Below, in pieces: positions 9,034 to 17,056 of a DNA stretch of 64,000 nt. Below the pieces are notes generated by a model. It ran no database searches, was not told the origin of the DNA, and saw only the letters and a list, made by a program, of their open reading frames with translations. Source of the DNA: RBC074 sp964470555. GTDB taxonomy: Bacteria > Acidobacteriota > Blastocatellia > RBC074. The DNA lies in NCBI GenBank assembly GCA_964470555.1, contig CAYYDG010000003.1, positions 185,244 to 249,243 on the forward strand, written 5' to 3'. Positions within the stretch are counted from its first letter, which is position 1, and every line of letters begins with the position of its first letter. The position numbers and the translations under genes are program-made.

Positions 9034-9363
9034 ATGATTGAAGTTGTATTGACCATTCATGAAGGCGTAGCCGCCAGCATACAGAGTGGGCAGAGTGGGC
9101 AGAGTGGGCAAAGTGGGCAGAACGAACAAAATGGCTGCGACCTGTCGCGCCGGTTGTTGGAGATGGCTGCACTGGAAGGCTTCAAATCAGGGCAGCTTAC
9201 ATCCGCTCAGTTGCAACAAATGCTGGGGTTTGAAAGCCGCTTTGAAGTGGACGGGTTTCTAAAAGAGCGCGGCGTGTTTTTCGATTACTCTGCGGAAGAA
9301 CTCGCGCACGAAGAAGAAACCAGCCAGCGGTTGTTTGCGACACGAGCCAAATCGCAATGGTGA
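9034..9363 (+). CDS. UPF0175-family antitoxin-like protein
   Basis: A 109-residue protein. Residues 45-95 fit UPF0175 (PF03683), a small helix-turn-helix-like family usually encoded just before a DUF3368 PIN-domain toxin: LLEMAALEGFKSGQLTSAQLQQMLGF, then a V-D-x-FLKERGVFFDYSAEEL segment. The N-terminal part contains an insertion, SGQSGQSGQSGQ, encoded by four 9-bp tandem units (9082-9117), which is not part of the family and may be unstable. Its stop (TGA at 9361-9363) overlaps the ATG at 9357 of a truncated toxin frame, the usual overlapping arrangement of these pairs. It is probably an orphaned antitoxin. Confidence 0.7.
   Translation: MIEVVLTIHEGVAASIQSGQSGQSGQSGQNEQNGCDLSRRLLEMAALEGFKSGQLTSAQLQQMLGFESRFEVDGFLKERGVFFDYSAEELAHEEETSQRLFATRAKSQW
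9082..9117. repeat. Four 9-bp tandem units inside the UPF0175 gene
   Basis: Three copies of CAGAGTGGG followed by CAAAGTGGG, in phase with the reading frame. They encode a Ser-Gly-Gln tripeptide repeat. Copy-number changes would keep the frame. Confidence 0.9.
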
Positions 9364-9497
9364 TTATTTCTGACACCTCGCCCCTTCACCCAGACCAACT
9401 TTCGCGCCTCTGCTATGCTTTACGAACACTTTCTGAAACTGCATCAACAAGGTTAAACGATTTCGATTTGGCCAACGTATCCGTCACGATCAAGTGA
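9357..9497 (+). pseudogene. Truncated PIN/DUF3368 toxin start
   Basis: A 46-codon frame starting with ATG at 9357 inside the end of the UPF0175 gene. It begins MVIISDTSPL, the standard start of a DUF3368 PIN-domain toxin with the first catalytic Asp (SDTSP). After that the sequence no longer resembles the family and ends at a TGA, where an intact toxin has about 150 residues with three more acidic catalytic residues. A second frame over the same bases (9373-9456) ends ...MLYEHFLKLHQQG and looks like the tail of an unrelated gene, so a deletion junction lies near 9385. The toxin is therefore inactive. Confidence 0.6.
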
Positions 9498-9569
9498 AAG
9501 CGGAATCGGTGAGCTTGATCTATACTCGCCTTCGATGTCCCGCCATTTCCCTTGAAGAGGTTTGTTGCT

Positions 9570-10400
9570 ATGCGTGATCGAATTGTTGGCATTGTGTTGG
9601 TTTGGTTGCTCGCTCCGGTGGGAGCGTGGGCGCAGGAAGCGACGGTTTCGCCAGCGATTCGCGCGGTGCCGTTGTATGAACAATGCAAAACACTGGTCAG
9701 CGGTGGCGAAGCGGCTCCGATGGCGATGGCGGCGTTGAAAGACAAAGACCCGCAGAAACGCGTCGAGGCCGCTCGGACGTTGGGCAAGTTGTGCGACAAG
9801 CGAGCAACCGAAGCGTTGATCAGCGCGGTTCGAGATGAAACGCTGGCGGTGCGCGTGGCCTCGGTTGAGGCTCTGGGGCAGTTGGGCGATGAAGAAGCGA
9901 TTGCTCCGTTGGTGGATGCGATTCCCGATCAGGATTGGCAGGTACGATGGGCGATGATTCGTTCGCTGGCTTCGTTTCAGAAATATCCGTCGAACAACGC
10001 CGTGTTGAATCTGCTGACCAATCCCGGCGACAAAAAAATCACCGACGAACACGATCTGCGCGTGCGCTGTTTTGGCATTCTGATGGTCAATCAATTGCGC
10101 GACGTGCGGTTTTCGCGCAAAGCCATCAGCTTTCTGTTTGTGTTTCAGGATCACGAACGACCGGAATTTCGTCGCATAGCCGAAGAAACCGGATTGGAAT
10201 TGCGCCACACGCGCAACGGATATCACGAACTGGCTGGGATTTTGAAACAACACGCCATTCCCGATTTTCGTCGCAAGGCAGCGTATTGGCTGGGCAAATT
10301 CGGAACCGAAGAAGCGCGCGCGGTGTTGGAGGAAGCCGCCGCTACCGATAAAGACCCCAGCGTGCAAAAAGCGGCTCAGGATGCGCTGGGCAGGAAGTGA
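9570..10400 (+). CDS. Exported HEAT-repeat protein
   Basis: A 276-residue protein starting at the ATG at 9570, preceded by GAAGAGG. Residues 1-21 are a signal peptide (VLVWLLAPVGAWAQ). Residues 50-125 contain about three HEAT/PBS-lyase-like helical pairs (KDKDPQKRVEAARTLGKLCD, DETLAVRVASVEALGQLGD, DQDWQVRWAMIRSLASF), and residues 215-275 another two (DFRRKAAYWLGKFG, DPSVQKAAQDALG). Such repeats form curved protein-binding scaffolds. No enzyme motif is seen. The gene stands alone, converges with carB, and is followed by a clear terminator. Confidence 0.8.
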   Translation: MRDRIVGIVLVWLLAPVGAWAQEATVSPAIRAVPLYEQCKTLVSGGEAAPMAMAALKDKDPQKRVEAARTLGKLCDKRATEALISAVRDETLAVRVASVEALGQLGDEEAIAPLVDAIPDQDWQVRWAMIRSLASFQKYPSNNAVLNLLTNPGDKKITDEHDLRVRCFGILMVNQLRDVRFSRKAISFLFVFQDHERPEFRRIAEETGLELRHTRNGYHELAGILKQHAIPDFRRKAAYWLGKFGTEEARAVLEEAAATDKDPSVQKAAQDALGRK

Positions 10401-10407
10401 AAATGTA

Positions 10408-10472
10408 CGGCAGATTTTCCAATCTGCCGGTGTTCAGGTTGGAAAGCCTCAGGGCAGGTTAGAAACCTTGCC
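10408..10472. repeat. Hairpin cluster C (GGCAGATT words)
   Basis: CGGCAGATT-TTCC-AATCTGCCG at 10408-10429 forms a perfect 9-bp stem with a four-base loop. GGGCAGGTT-AGA-AACCTTGCC follows at about 10452-10472. The same word in the opposite loop orientation forms the terminator at 10498. Three consecutive hairpins thus share one word. Confidence 0.8.
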
Positions 10473-10497
10473 ACACATTGTCAGTTGGAATAAGAGA

Positions 10498-10533
10498 TAG
10501 GGCAGATTGGAAAATCTGCCCTACGTTTTTTTT
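10498..10533 (+). terminator. Rho-independent terminator after HEAT-repeat gene
   Basis: Perfect 11-bp stem TAGGGCAGATT (10498-10508) with AATCTGCCCTA (10513-10523), loop GGAA, followed by eight Ts at 10526-10533. It points rightward, ending the HEAT-repeat transcript just before the convergent carB stop. Confidence 0.85.
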
Positions 10534-10534
10534 C

Positions 10535-13500
10535 TCAGGCGTGATGTTCCTGCAAACTGATGACGCTCAGCTTGCCGTCTTTTTTCATCGAGGCAATGGC
10601 GCTGGCGGCGGCGTTGGCTCCGGTCAGCGTGGTGAAGGTCACGACGTTGTATTGCATTGCGGCTCGGCGAATGGCGCGTTCGTCGTAAAACGAAGCGCGA
10701 CCCAGCGGCGTGTTGACGATCAAATCAATCTCGTCGCTTTTGATCAGGTCCACCACGTTCGGACGGCCTTCGTTGACCTTGTACACGCGTTCGGCGGGAA
10801 CGCCCGAATCGCTCAAAAAGCCTGCTGTTCCACGCGTCGCCACGATTTTGAAGCCCAATTCATGAAGTCGTTTGGCGATGCGAACCGCGTTCTTTTTGTC
10901 GTTGTCGTTGACACTGATGAACGCCGTGCCTGTGGTTGGCAACGTGGCGTTGGCTCCCATCTGAGCTTTGGCAAAGGCCGCGCCGAAACTGTCGCCGACA
11001 CCCATCACTTCCCCAGTCGAACGCATTTCCGGCCCCAGCACCGGATCAACTCCCGGAAACTTCACGAACGGAAACACAGGCTCTTTGATGAAGAAACTGC
11101 TGACCGTCAATTCGTCGGGCAGATTGAATTCGGAAAGTTTGCGACCGGTCATGACACGCGAAGCGATTTTGGCCAGCGGAACACCGGTGGCTTTGGACAC
11201 AAACGGAACCGTGCGCGATGCGCGCGGGTTTACTTCCAACACGTACACGATGTCGTCTTTGATGGCGAACTGAATGTTCATCAATCCGCGCACATCCAAC
11301 GCCTGAGCCAGTTGGCGCGTGTACCGACGCATCGTGTCCAGATGTTCGGGCTTGACCATGTACGGCGGCAGCACGCACGAAGAATCGCCGGAGTGAATGC
11401 CGGCTTCTTCGATGTGTTCCTGAATTCCGGCTATGACCGTGCGTTCGCCATCGGACAGCGCATCCACGTCCACTTCAAAAGCGTCTTCCAGAAAGCGATC
11501 AATCAGAATCGGTTTTTCCGGCGAAGCTTCGACGGCGTTTTTCATGTAGGTGTCCAAACTCGCTTCGTCGTAAACGACCATCATCGCGCGTCCGCCCAAC
11601 ACGTAACTCGGACGAACCAGAATTGGATACCCAATGCTTGCTGCAACGCGTTTGGCTTCTTCGACGGTCACAGCGGTTCCGTTGATCGGTTGCGGAATGT
11701 TCAAATCGGCAATCAGTTTGCCGAATCGTTTGCGGTCTTCGGCCAGATCAATGGATTCCGGCGAAGTGCCGATGATCGGAACTCCGGCTTTGTGCAATCG
11801 CATTGCCAGATTCAGCGGAGTCTGACCGCCGAATTGGACAATCACGCCTTCCGGTTTTTCCAGTTCGACGATGTGCATGACGTCTTCAAAGGTCAGCGGC
11901 TCGAAATACAAACGATCAGAAGTGTCGTAATCGGTCGAAACGGTTTCAGGGTTGCAATTGACCATGATCGTTTCGTAACCGTCTTCTTTCAGCGCGAAGG
12001 CCGCGTGGCAACAGCAATAATCGAATTCGATTCCCTGGCCGATGCGATTCGGGCCGGAACCGAGGATCATGATTTTGCGGCGATTGGTCGGCGCGGATTC
12101 GCATTCGGTTTCGTAAGTCGAATAAAGATACGGCGTGTGCGATTCGAATTCGGCTCCGCAAGTGTCAACACGCTTGTAAACAGGCCGCACGCCCAACGCC
12201 AGACGTTTTGCGCGAATTTCGTCTTCGGTGGTTTTCAGCAAATCTGCGATTCGCGCGTCGGAAAATCCCATCCGTTTGGCCGAACGAATTTTTTCGGCAG
12301 ACAACGAGTTGAGGTCTTCTTGTTTGATCGTTTCCTGCATGTCAACGATCTGGCGAAGCTGAGTCAAAAACCACGGATCAATGCCGGTCAGTTCGTTCAA
12401 TTCGTCAATCGTCCATCCGCGTTCGAAGGCTGCGTGCAGATAATGTATGCGTTCGGAATTCGGGATGATGAGTTTGCGGCGCAGGGTTTCGTCGTCCACA
12501 TAACCGACGTAAGGCGAATTGCGCCGTTCCAGACTGCGAACGCCTTTCAGAAACGCTTCTTTGAACGTGCGCCCAATCGCCATCACTTCGCCGACGGATT
12601 TCATCTGCGTGCCCAGCAGGTCTTCAGCGCCAGGGAATTTTTCAAACACCCATTTCGGAATTTTGACGACGACGTAATCAATCGTCGGTTCAAACGATGC
12701 CGGAGTTTTTTTGGTGATGTCGTTCGGAATTTCGTCCAGTGTGTAACCGACAGCCAGCTTGGCGGCGATTTTGGCGATAGGGAAGCCGGTGGCTTTTGAC
12801 GCCAGCGCCGACGAACGCGACACGCGCGGATTCATTTCGATAATGCGCAAACTGCCGTCGCGCGGATTAACCGCAAACTGGATGTTCGATCCGCCGGTTT
12901 CGACGCCGACTTTGCGAATGATCTTGATCGCGGCGTCACGCATCATCTGGTATTCGCGGTCGGTCAGGGTTTGCGCCGGAGCGACGGTGATCGAATCGCC
13001 AGTGTGAACGCCCATTGCGTCGAAGTTTTCAATCGAACAGATGATGACGACGTTGTCGGCCAGATCGCGCATCACTTCCAGTTCATATTCTTTCCATCCA
13101 ATGATGGATTCTTCGACCAGCACTTCGCTGATCGGGCTGGCGGTCAAACCGCGTTCGGCGATTTCTTCAAACTCTTCGTAATTGTAGGCAATGCCTCCGC
13201 CTGTTCCGCCCAGCGTGAAACTGGGCCGCAGGATAATTGGAAAATCAATTTCTTCGGCGGCGGCGCGCGCTTCGTCCATGTTGTGGCAAAACCGCGCCTT
13301 CGGCATTTGCAATCCGATTTCGTCCATCGCCTGTTTGAACAGCAACCGGTCTTCGCCAACCTTGATCGCGTCAAGTTTCGCGCCGATCAGTTCCACGCCG
13401 TATTGTTTGAGCACGCCGCTTTCGGCCAGTTTGACGGTCAGGTTCAACGCCGTTTGTCCGCCAACGGTGGGCAACAAAGCATCCGGGCGTTCGCGTTCGA

Positions 13501-13732
13501 TGATCGCGGTGGCGGCTTCGATCGTCAGCGGTTCGACATAAGTGCGGTCGGCCAGTTCCGGGTCAGTCATAATCGTCGCCGGATTGGAATTGACCAGCAC
13601 GATTTCATAGCCTTCCTGTTTCAAGGCGCGACAGGCTTGAGTGCCGGAATAATCGAATTCGCAGGCCTGGCCGATGACAATCGGGCCAGAGCCGATGATC
13701 ATAATTTTTTTGAGATCGGTTCGTTTGGGCAT
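10535..13732 (-). CDS. carB: Carbamoyl-phosphate synthase large subunit
   Basis: Makes carbamoyl phosphate from bicarbonate, ATP and glutamine-derived ammonia for pyrimidines and arginine. The 1065-residue product has the standard length and duplicated ATP-grasp plan: first half opening KKIMIIGSGPIVIGQACEFD, with LRPSFTLGGTGGG and EMNPRVSRSSALASKATG; second half opening RKIMILGSGPNRIGQGIEFD, with LVRPSYVLGGRAMMV and EVNPRASRTVPFVSKATG. The C-terminal MGS-like allosteric domain starts near residue 930 (TTGTAFISVNDNDKK). carA is not adjacent, so the glutaminase subunit is encoded elsewhere. Convergent with the HEAT-repeat gene. Confidence 0.97.
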   Translation of the reverse strand: MPKRTDLKKIMIIGSGPIVIGQACEFDYSGTQACRALKQEGYEIVLVNSNPATIMTDPELADRTYVEPLTIEAATAIIERERPDALLPTVGGQTALNLTVKLAESGVLKQYGVELIGAKLDAIKVGEDRLLFKQAMDEIGLQMPKARFCHNMDEARAAAEEIDFPIILRPSFTLGGTGGGIAYNYEEFEEIAERGLTASPISEVLVEESIIGWKEYELEVMRDLADNVVIICSIENFDAMGVHTGDSITVAPAQTLTDREYQMMRDAAIKIIRKVGVETGGSNIQFAVNPRDGSLRIIEMNPRVSRSSALASKATGFPIAKIAAKLAVGYTLDEIPNDITKKTPASFEPTIDYVVVKIPKWVFEKFPGAEDLLGTQMKSVGEVMAIGRTFKEAFLKGVRSLERRNSPYVGYVDDETLRRKLIIPNSERIHYLHAAFERGWTIDELNELTGIDPWFLTQLRQIVDMQETIKQEDLNSLSAEKIRSAKRMGFSDARIADLLKTTEDEIRAKRLALGVRPVYKRVDTCGAEFESHTPYLYSTYETECESAPTNRRKIMILGSGPNRIGQGIEFDYCCCHAAFALKEDGYETIMVNCNPETVSTDYDTSDRLYFEPLTFEDVMHIVELEKPEGVIVQFGGQTPLNLAMRLHKAGVPIIGTSPESIDLAEDRKRFGKLIADLNIPQPINGTAVTVEEAKRVAASIGYPILVRPSYVLGGRAMMVVYDEASLDTYMKNAVEASPEKPILIDRFLEDAFEVDVDALSDGERTVIAGIQEHIEEAGIHSGDSSCVLPPYMVKPEHLDTMRRYTRQLAQALDVRGLMNIQFAIKDDIVYVLEVNPRASRTVPFVSKATGVPLAKIASRVMTGRKLSEFNLPDELTVSSFFIKEPVFPFVKFPGVDPVLGPEMRSTGEVMGVGDSFGAAFAKAQMGANATLPTTGTAFISVNDNDKKNAVRIAKRLHELGFKIVATRGTAGFLSDSGVPAERVYKVNEGRPNVVDLIKSDEIDLIVNTPLGRASFYDERAIRRAAMQYNVVTFTTLTGANAAASAIASMKKDGKLSVISLQEHHA

Positions 13733-13786
13733 TCTTTTCGTTTTTGCTTTCTGAGATTAAAAACGGCGGCAATTGCCGCCGAAAGA

Positions 13787-14566
13787 TTAAACTTGCGAAG
13801 TGTTTGACGCGACAGCCAGCCGTTCGACAAATGCTGCGTGTTCGGGCGAATTCACTCCTTTTTGCAACTCCATCAACACGGTTGCCATGTCGCCGGCCAA
13901 CATGGCTGGAACATGCAATCGCAAACCGGGGAAGACGCTGCTTTCGATGATGCCTTCTTCATTTGGTTCGATGCGGACGTATTGATCGTTTTCCAATCGA
14001 AACCAGTCAATCTGTTGATCTACAACTCGCCAGACGATGTATTCCTGAACTCCGTATTGGCGGTAAACTTCTTTTTTGTCGTGCAGGTCGTAAGACGCTG
14101 TGCTCGAAGCGATTTCAACAGCAAGTTCAGGCGCTCCCAAAATATAATCGTCTACGTCAATTTCGGAGCGTCCGCCAAGTTTCGATTCCAGCCGCAACAT
14201 GGCATCCGGTTGCGGCATGTTCTCGTCGTCCAATCGCACGGAGCCGTTATCGCCATAATCGGTTCCCGAAGTCGCCGCATCATAAACCCCCAACCACGTG
14301 ATGGTTCTACTGTGCGGACGGCTGTGATGTTTGTGCCTGACAGGTGATCCCATATACACCACTCCATTAATCAATTCGGCTTTTTTGAGGTCCGGCATGG
14401 CGTCATAGCGCCTTTCAAATTCAGCCCGCGTCAGCCGGTCGCCATTCTCAAGCTCAGGAACCTCTTCTTTGTCCGCCAAGCCAATCGCCTTGTAAGCGTT
14501 CTCGTTTCGGTGAAATAGGGATGTGGGTAAAACAACCTGTTTGGTCGCAGTTCGTAACTCAGCCAT
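13787..14566 (-). CDS. Uma2-family putative endonuclease (copy 2)
   Basis: A 259-residue Uma2/DUF820 protein, longer than copy 1. The start at 14566 is supported by AGAGGAGGG ten bases upstream; a longer frame into the palindromic repeat at 14587-14666 is less likely. Family features: LTRAEFERRYDAMPDLKKAE, ELINGVVYMGSPVRHKHH, a D-A-M-L-R segment in the nuclease core, APELAVEIASSTASYDLHDK (E-x-x core), and EVYRQYGVQEYIVWRV. Function unknown beyond the PD-(D/E)XK fold. It lies just upstream of carB, 54 bases away on the same strand, but no functional link is evident. Confidence 0.85.
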   Translation of the reverse strand: MAELRTATKQVVLPTSLFHRNENAYKAIGLADKEEVPELENGDRLTRAEFERRYDAMPDLKKAELINGVVYMGSPVRHKHHSRPHSRTITWLGVYDAATSGTDYGDNGSVRLDDENMPQPDAMLRLESKLGGRSEIDVDDYILGAPELAVEIASSTASYDLHDKKEVYRQYGVQEYIVWRVVDQQIDWFRLENDQYVRIEPNEEGIIESSVFPGLRLHVPAMLAGDMATVLMELQKGVNSPEHAAFVERLAVASNTSQV

Positions 14567-14586
14567 AAGATGCCCTCCTCTGAAAA

Positions 14587-14666
14587 TGTCCGACAAGCTG
14601 CCAGCTTGTCGTGGTCTCGATTTGACGCTTGTTAGGGTCAACGACAAGCTGGCAGCTTGTCGGACA
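14587..14666. repeat. Perfect 26-bp inverted repeat D with palindromic arms
   Basis: The arm at 14587-14612 and the arm at 14641-14666 are exact reverse complements, separated by 28 bases. Each arm is itself a near-perfect palindrome, GACAAGCTG-C-CAGCTTGTC, so it can form either two small hairpins or one large cruciform. It lies upstream of the second Uma2 gene. Confidence 0.92.
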
Positions 14667-14806
14667 GTCGGGCGCAGCCGTTTTCATCGTTTCAGGGCGT
14701 TGTCGCAAACGACATGTCAGACTCCTTTCGGTTGAGTGTTTTCTTCGCGCAGGCGCTTTGAGAAGCCAAAAAGTAGCACACGACTTCGGCTGAGCAAAAT
14801 TGTGTC

Positions 14807-16942
14807 TTATTGCTGGCGTCGCAAATTCAACTCAGCCAGTTTCCACTGCGGCCATTTGGAGACAAAGCTGTATCGGTTGGTGGCTTGCGCCAGACCTTCG
14901 ACGCGATTGGCTCCGCATTGCGGGCATTCGGCATGCAATCCGCGCGAAACGGTTCGACACACAGTGCAAACAGTGAATTCCGGTGAAAAGGTGATGGCCG
15001 AAACCTGGGTTTGGTGAAATGCCTGCCGGACGAATTCGGCAAGTTCGGCGGCTTGTGGCAGCGATTGGCCGAGGTGAACGTTGCTGGTGGAATTCCAGAT
15101 CAACTTGCCATGCAGCGCGCCTTCGATGGTCAACTGTCTGATCGGATCGGCGGACGAATTCACTGGGAGTCTGGCAGAGTTGGTATAAAACACTTCGTCG
15201 GTTTCTTCGTCAGACGCCGGATCGGTTTCAACCGGGCGATTGAGCGCCTGCGCAACGGCTTCATTGCCGAATCGTCGAGCGTCCAACCGCGCCAGACGAT
15301 TCGGCGCGACCAGGTCGTGCGATTCGGCCAGCAGAAATCGGACTTTGTGTTTCACCGACAACCGCGCAGTTTCTGCGTGCAGGTGTTCAATTACGCGGGT
15401 GGCGAATTCCTGAGATGCTGCAGAAGTTTCGATGGATTCGCCGGTGATGAATTGCGCTAGTTCAGCCAGTCCAACGGGGCAGATGCCGTGCGAAGTCCAA
15501 CTGAGCGGCAGGAACGGTTCTTTGTCGGGGCGCATCGCCAGCATCGCCAACGGGCCGGCTTCGCCACGCGCCAGCAGTTTTTCCAGAAAGATGCGTTTTT
15601 CCAGCGAAGCCTGCGCGGCCAGTTCCAGCAAACCGCTGAGCAATTCAAGAACTTTCGATTCGCTGGGTTCGGCTCCGTCTATTTGATAGCCAATGCGTGG
15701 CAGATTGATGGCGACCGAAGAAAAGATCGCTGCACGCCATTGCCAGCTTTCAGATACGGCTGATGCGGCAGCAACTCCACTTCCAGAGCGTTGCAGCTTT
15801 TCGCCGCTGACGCCAAATCGCGATGAAAACGCCGAAGCCGCTTCGTCGCCATTGCGCCGGTCAAACGCCAACACAACGCCGCCGCGTTCCGAAGCCGCCC
15901 GGCAAACCAGTTCCAGAAAATTTTGATTGGCGTCGTTTTCAAAAAACGAATCGGTCAGATGCAAAACTGGGCGCGAACCAATGAAGGGCAATCCTTGTCC
16001 GTCGCCTTCCAGGTAAACTTCAAAAATCGCTTTCAGAAATTCGCGCGCGGTTTCGGTCATCGAACCGTAGTTGGTCGTGAATTTTTCGCCGCCCGCGCCC
16101 ACCACCGACAATTCGCGCAAATATGCAGGCGTGTCCCAATCCAGATGCAAATCGCAACGAACGGGCTGACCTCCGCGCGCGACAATTGGCGCCGACAATT
16201 CAAACAACAATCCTTGCGCAAGCTGTTTGATCTCGCGCTGGCTCAACCCAGTCAACATCGGCGCAAATGCAAAGTTGACTGAATCCCACGCCAACGCATC
16301 GCTGAAATATCCTTGCAATGCGGCGGTGTACATCACCAGATGCGAAGACAACACTTCCGCGCGTTTGGCAGGACGCGAACCGACCAGTCCGCCGGGCAAA
16401 CGAATGCCAAGCCGTTTGATGAAATCAATCGAACCGATCATTGCCGTAGGCCGATCAATTTCGCCCAAATCTTCCAGGTACAAATCGCCCGACAGGTGAG
16501 CGTTGGCAACGGCATCGGAAAACACAGTCAGGATGGCGTATTCGCGTTTGATGGCTTCGGCCAGCGCCAGACTCGTTCCTTCTGGGCCGTGCAATCGTGT
16601 GGTGTCGTTGACGCCGGTTTGGATCATGCGATCCACGTCGAACAACGGTACGCCCAACCGGGAATGTTTGCGGTATTCGGCGACAAGGCCGTATTCCAGC
16701 AAACGCGCATCCACCAACCCCCGAATCAACGGAGCGGTCAGCGCGCGTATGCCGGAACGTTCGATTTGATCCTGGACTTCCTGGCTGATTTGAGCGGCCA
16801 GTTCCGGCGACAAACCGGTTTCCAGCACCAGGGCATCGGTGATTCGCTGGGGATCGAATCGCACGACACTTTCGTCCGATTGGCGGACCAGCAATTCGGC
16901 TTCAGTTTGCGAAATGCTCTCTTTGTCTTGAACACTGCTCAT
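14807..16942 (-). CDS. Anaerobic RNR (NrdD)-like protein lacking catalytic residues
   Basis: A 711-residue protein. An ATP-cone domain lies at about residues 15-105 (VVRFDPQRITDALVLETGL). The body follows class III ribonucleotide reductase, including VDRMIQTG, ARGGQPVRCDLHLDW, and SSVAINLPRIGY. A C-terminal zinc ribbon, CTVC...CPQC, is intact. Two catalytic features appear missing. The region just before the INLPRIGY segment, where the thiyl-radical cysteine normally lies, has no cysteine. The terminal R-x-x-G-Y glycyl-radical segment reads ATNRYSFVSKW, with Arg where Gly is expected. No NrdG activase lies beside it. It is probably a degenerate NrdD or an ATP-sensing relative, not an active reductase. 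The start is placed at the ATG at 16942; 17017 is also possible. Confidence 0.7.
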   Translation of the reverse strand: MSSVQDKESISQTEAELLVRQSDESVVRFDPQRITDALVLETGLSPELAAQISQEVQDQIERSGIRALTAPLIRGLVDARLLEYGLVAEYRKHSRLGVPLFDVDRMIQTGVNDTTRLHGPEGTSLALAEAIKREYAILTVFSDAVANAHLSGDLYLEDLGEIDRPTAMIGSIDFIKRLGIRLPGGLVGSRPAKRAEVLSSHLVMYTAALQGYFSDALAWDSVNFAFAPMLTGLSQREIKQLAQGLLFELSAPIVARGGQPVRCDLHLDWDTPAYLRELSVVGAGGEKFTTNYGSMTETAREFLKAIFEVYLEGDGQGLPFIGSRPVLHLTDSFFENDANQNFLELVCRAASERGGVVLAFDRRNGDEAASAFSSRFGVSGEKLQRSGSGVAAASAVSESWQWRAAIFSSVAINLPRIGYQIDGAEPSESKVLELLSGLLELAAQASLEKRIFLEKLLARGEAGPLAMLAMRPDKEPFLPLSWTSHGICPVGLAELAQFITGESIETSAASQEFATRVIEHLHAETARLSVKHKVRFLLAESHDLVAPNRLARLDARRFGNEAVAQALNRPVETDPASDEETDEVFYTNSARLPVNSSADPIRQLTIEGALHGKLIWNSTSNVHLGQSLPQAAELAEFVRQAFHQTQVSAITFSPEFTVCTVCRTVSRGLHAECPQCGANRVEGLAQATNRYSFVSKWPQWKLAELNLRRQQ

Positions 16943-16949
16943 AAACGTG

Positions 16950-17056
16950 GGGTAAGTCGAGAGTCCGGGAAAGTTTTGTGAAATCTGGGCAAGTCGTTGA
17001 ACCTGACGTACAAGCATTCGACTTTTCCAGACTTACCGGCGCTTCTCTGGACTTAC
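16950..17056. repeat. Intergenic word hairpin E (GTAAGTC words)
   Basis: Left arm GGGTAAGTCGAGAGTCCGGG (16950-16969); right side has TTCCAGACTTACC and CTCTGGACTTACC (17024-17056), inverse words. It fills the gap between thiD and the NrdD-like gene and includes the alternative upstream start of the latter. Confidence 0.65.

Noticed and set aside
9082..9117. Possible CRISPR array
   Set aside because: Units are 9 bases with no spacers and lie in a coding frame.
10478..12799. 773-residue open frame on the plus strand across carB
   Set aside because: It is the antisense of carB, with composition rich in Arg/His/Phe/Gln typical of a shadow frame, and carB has full family similarity.
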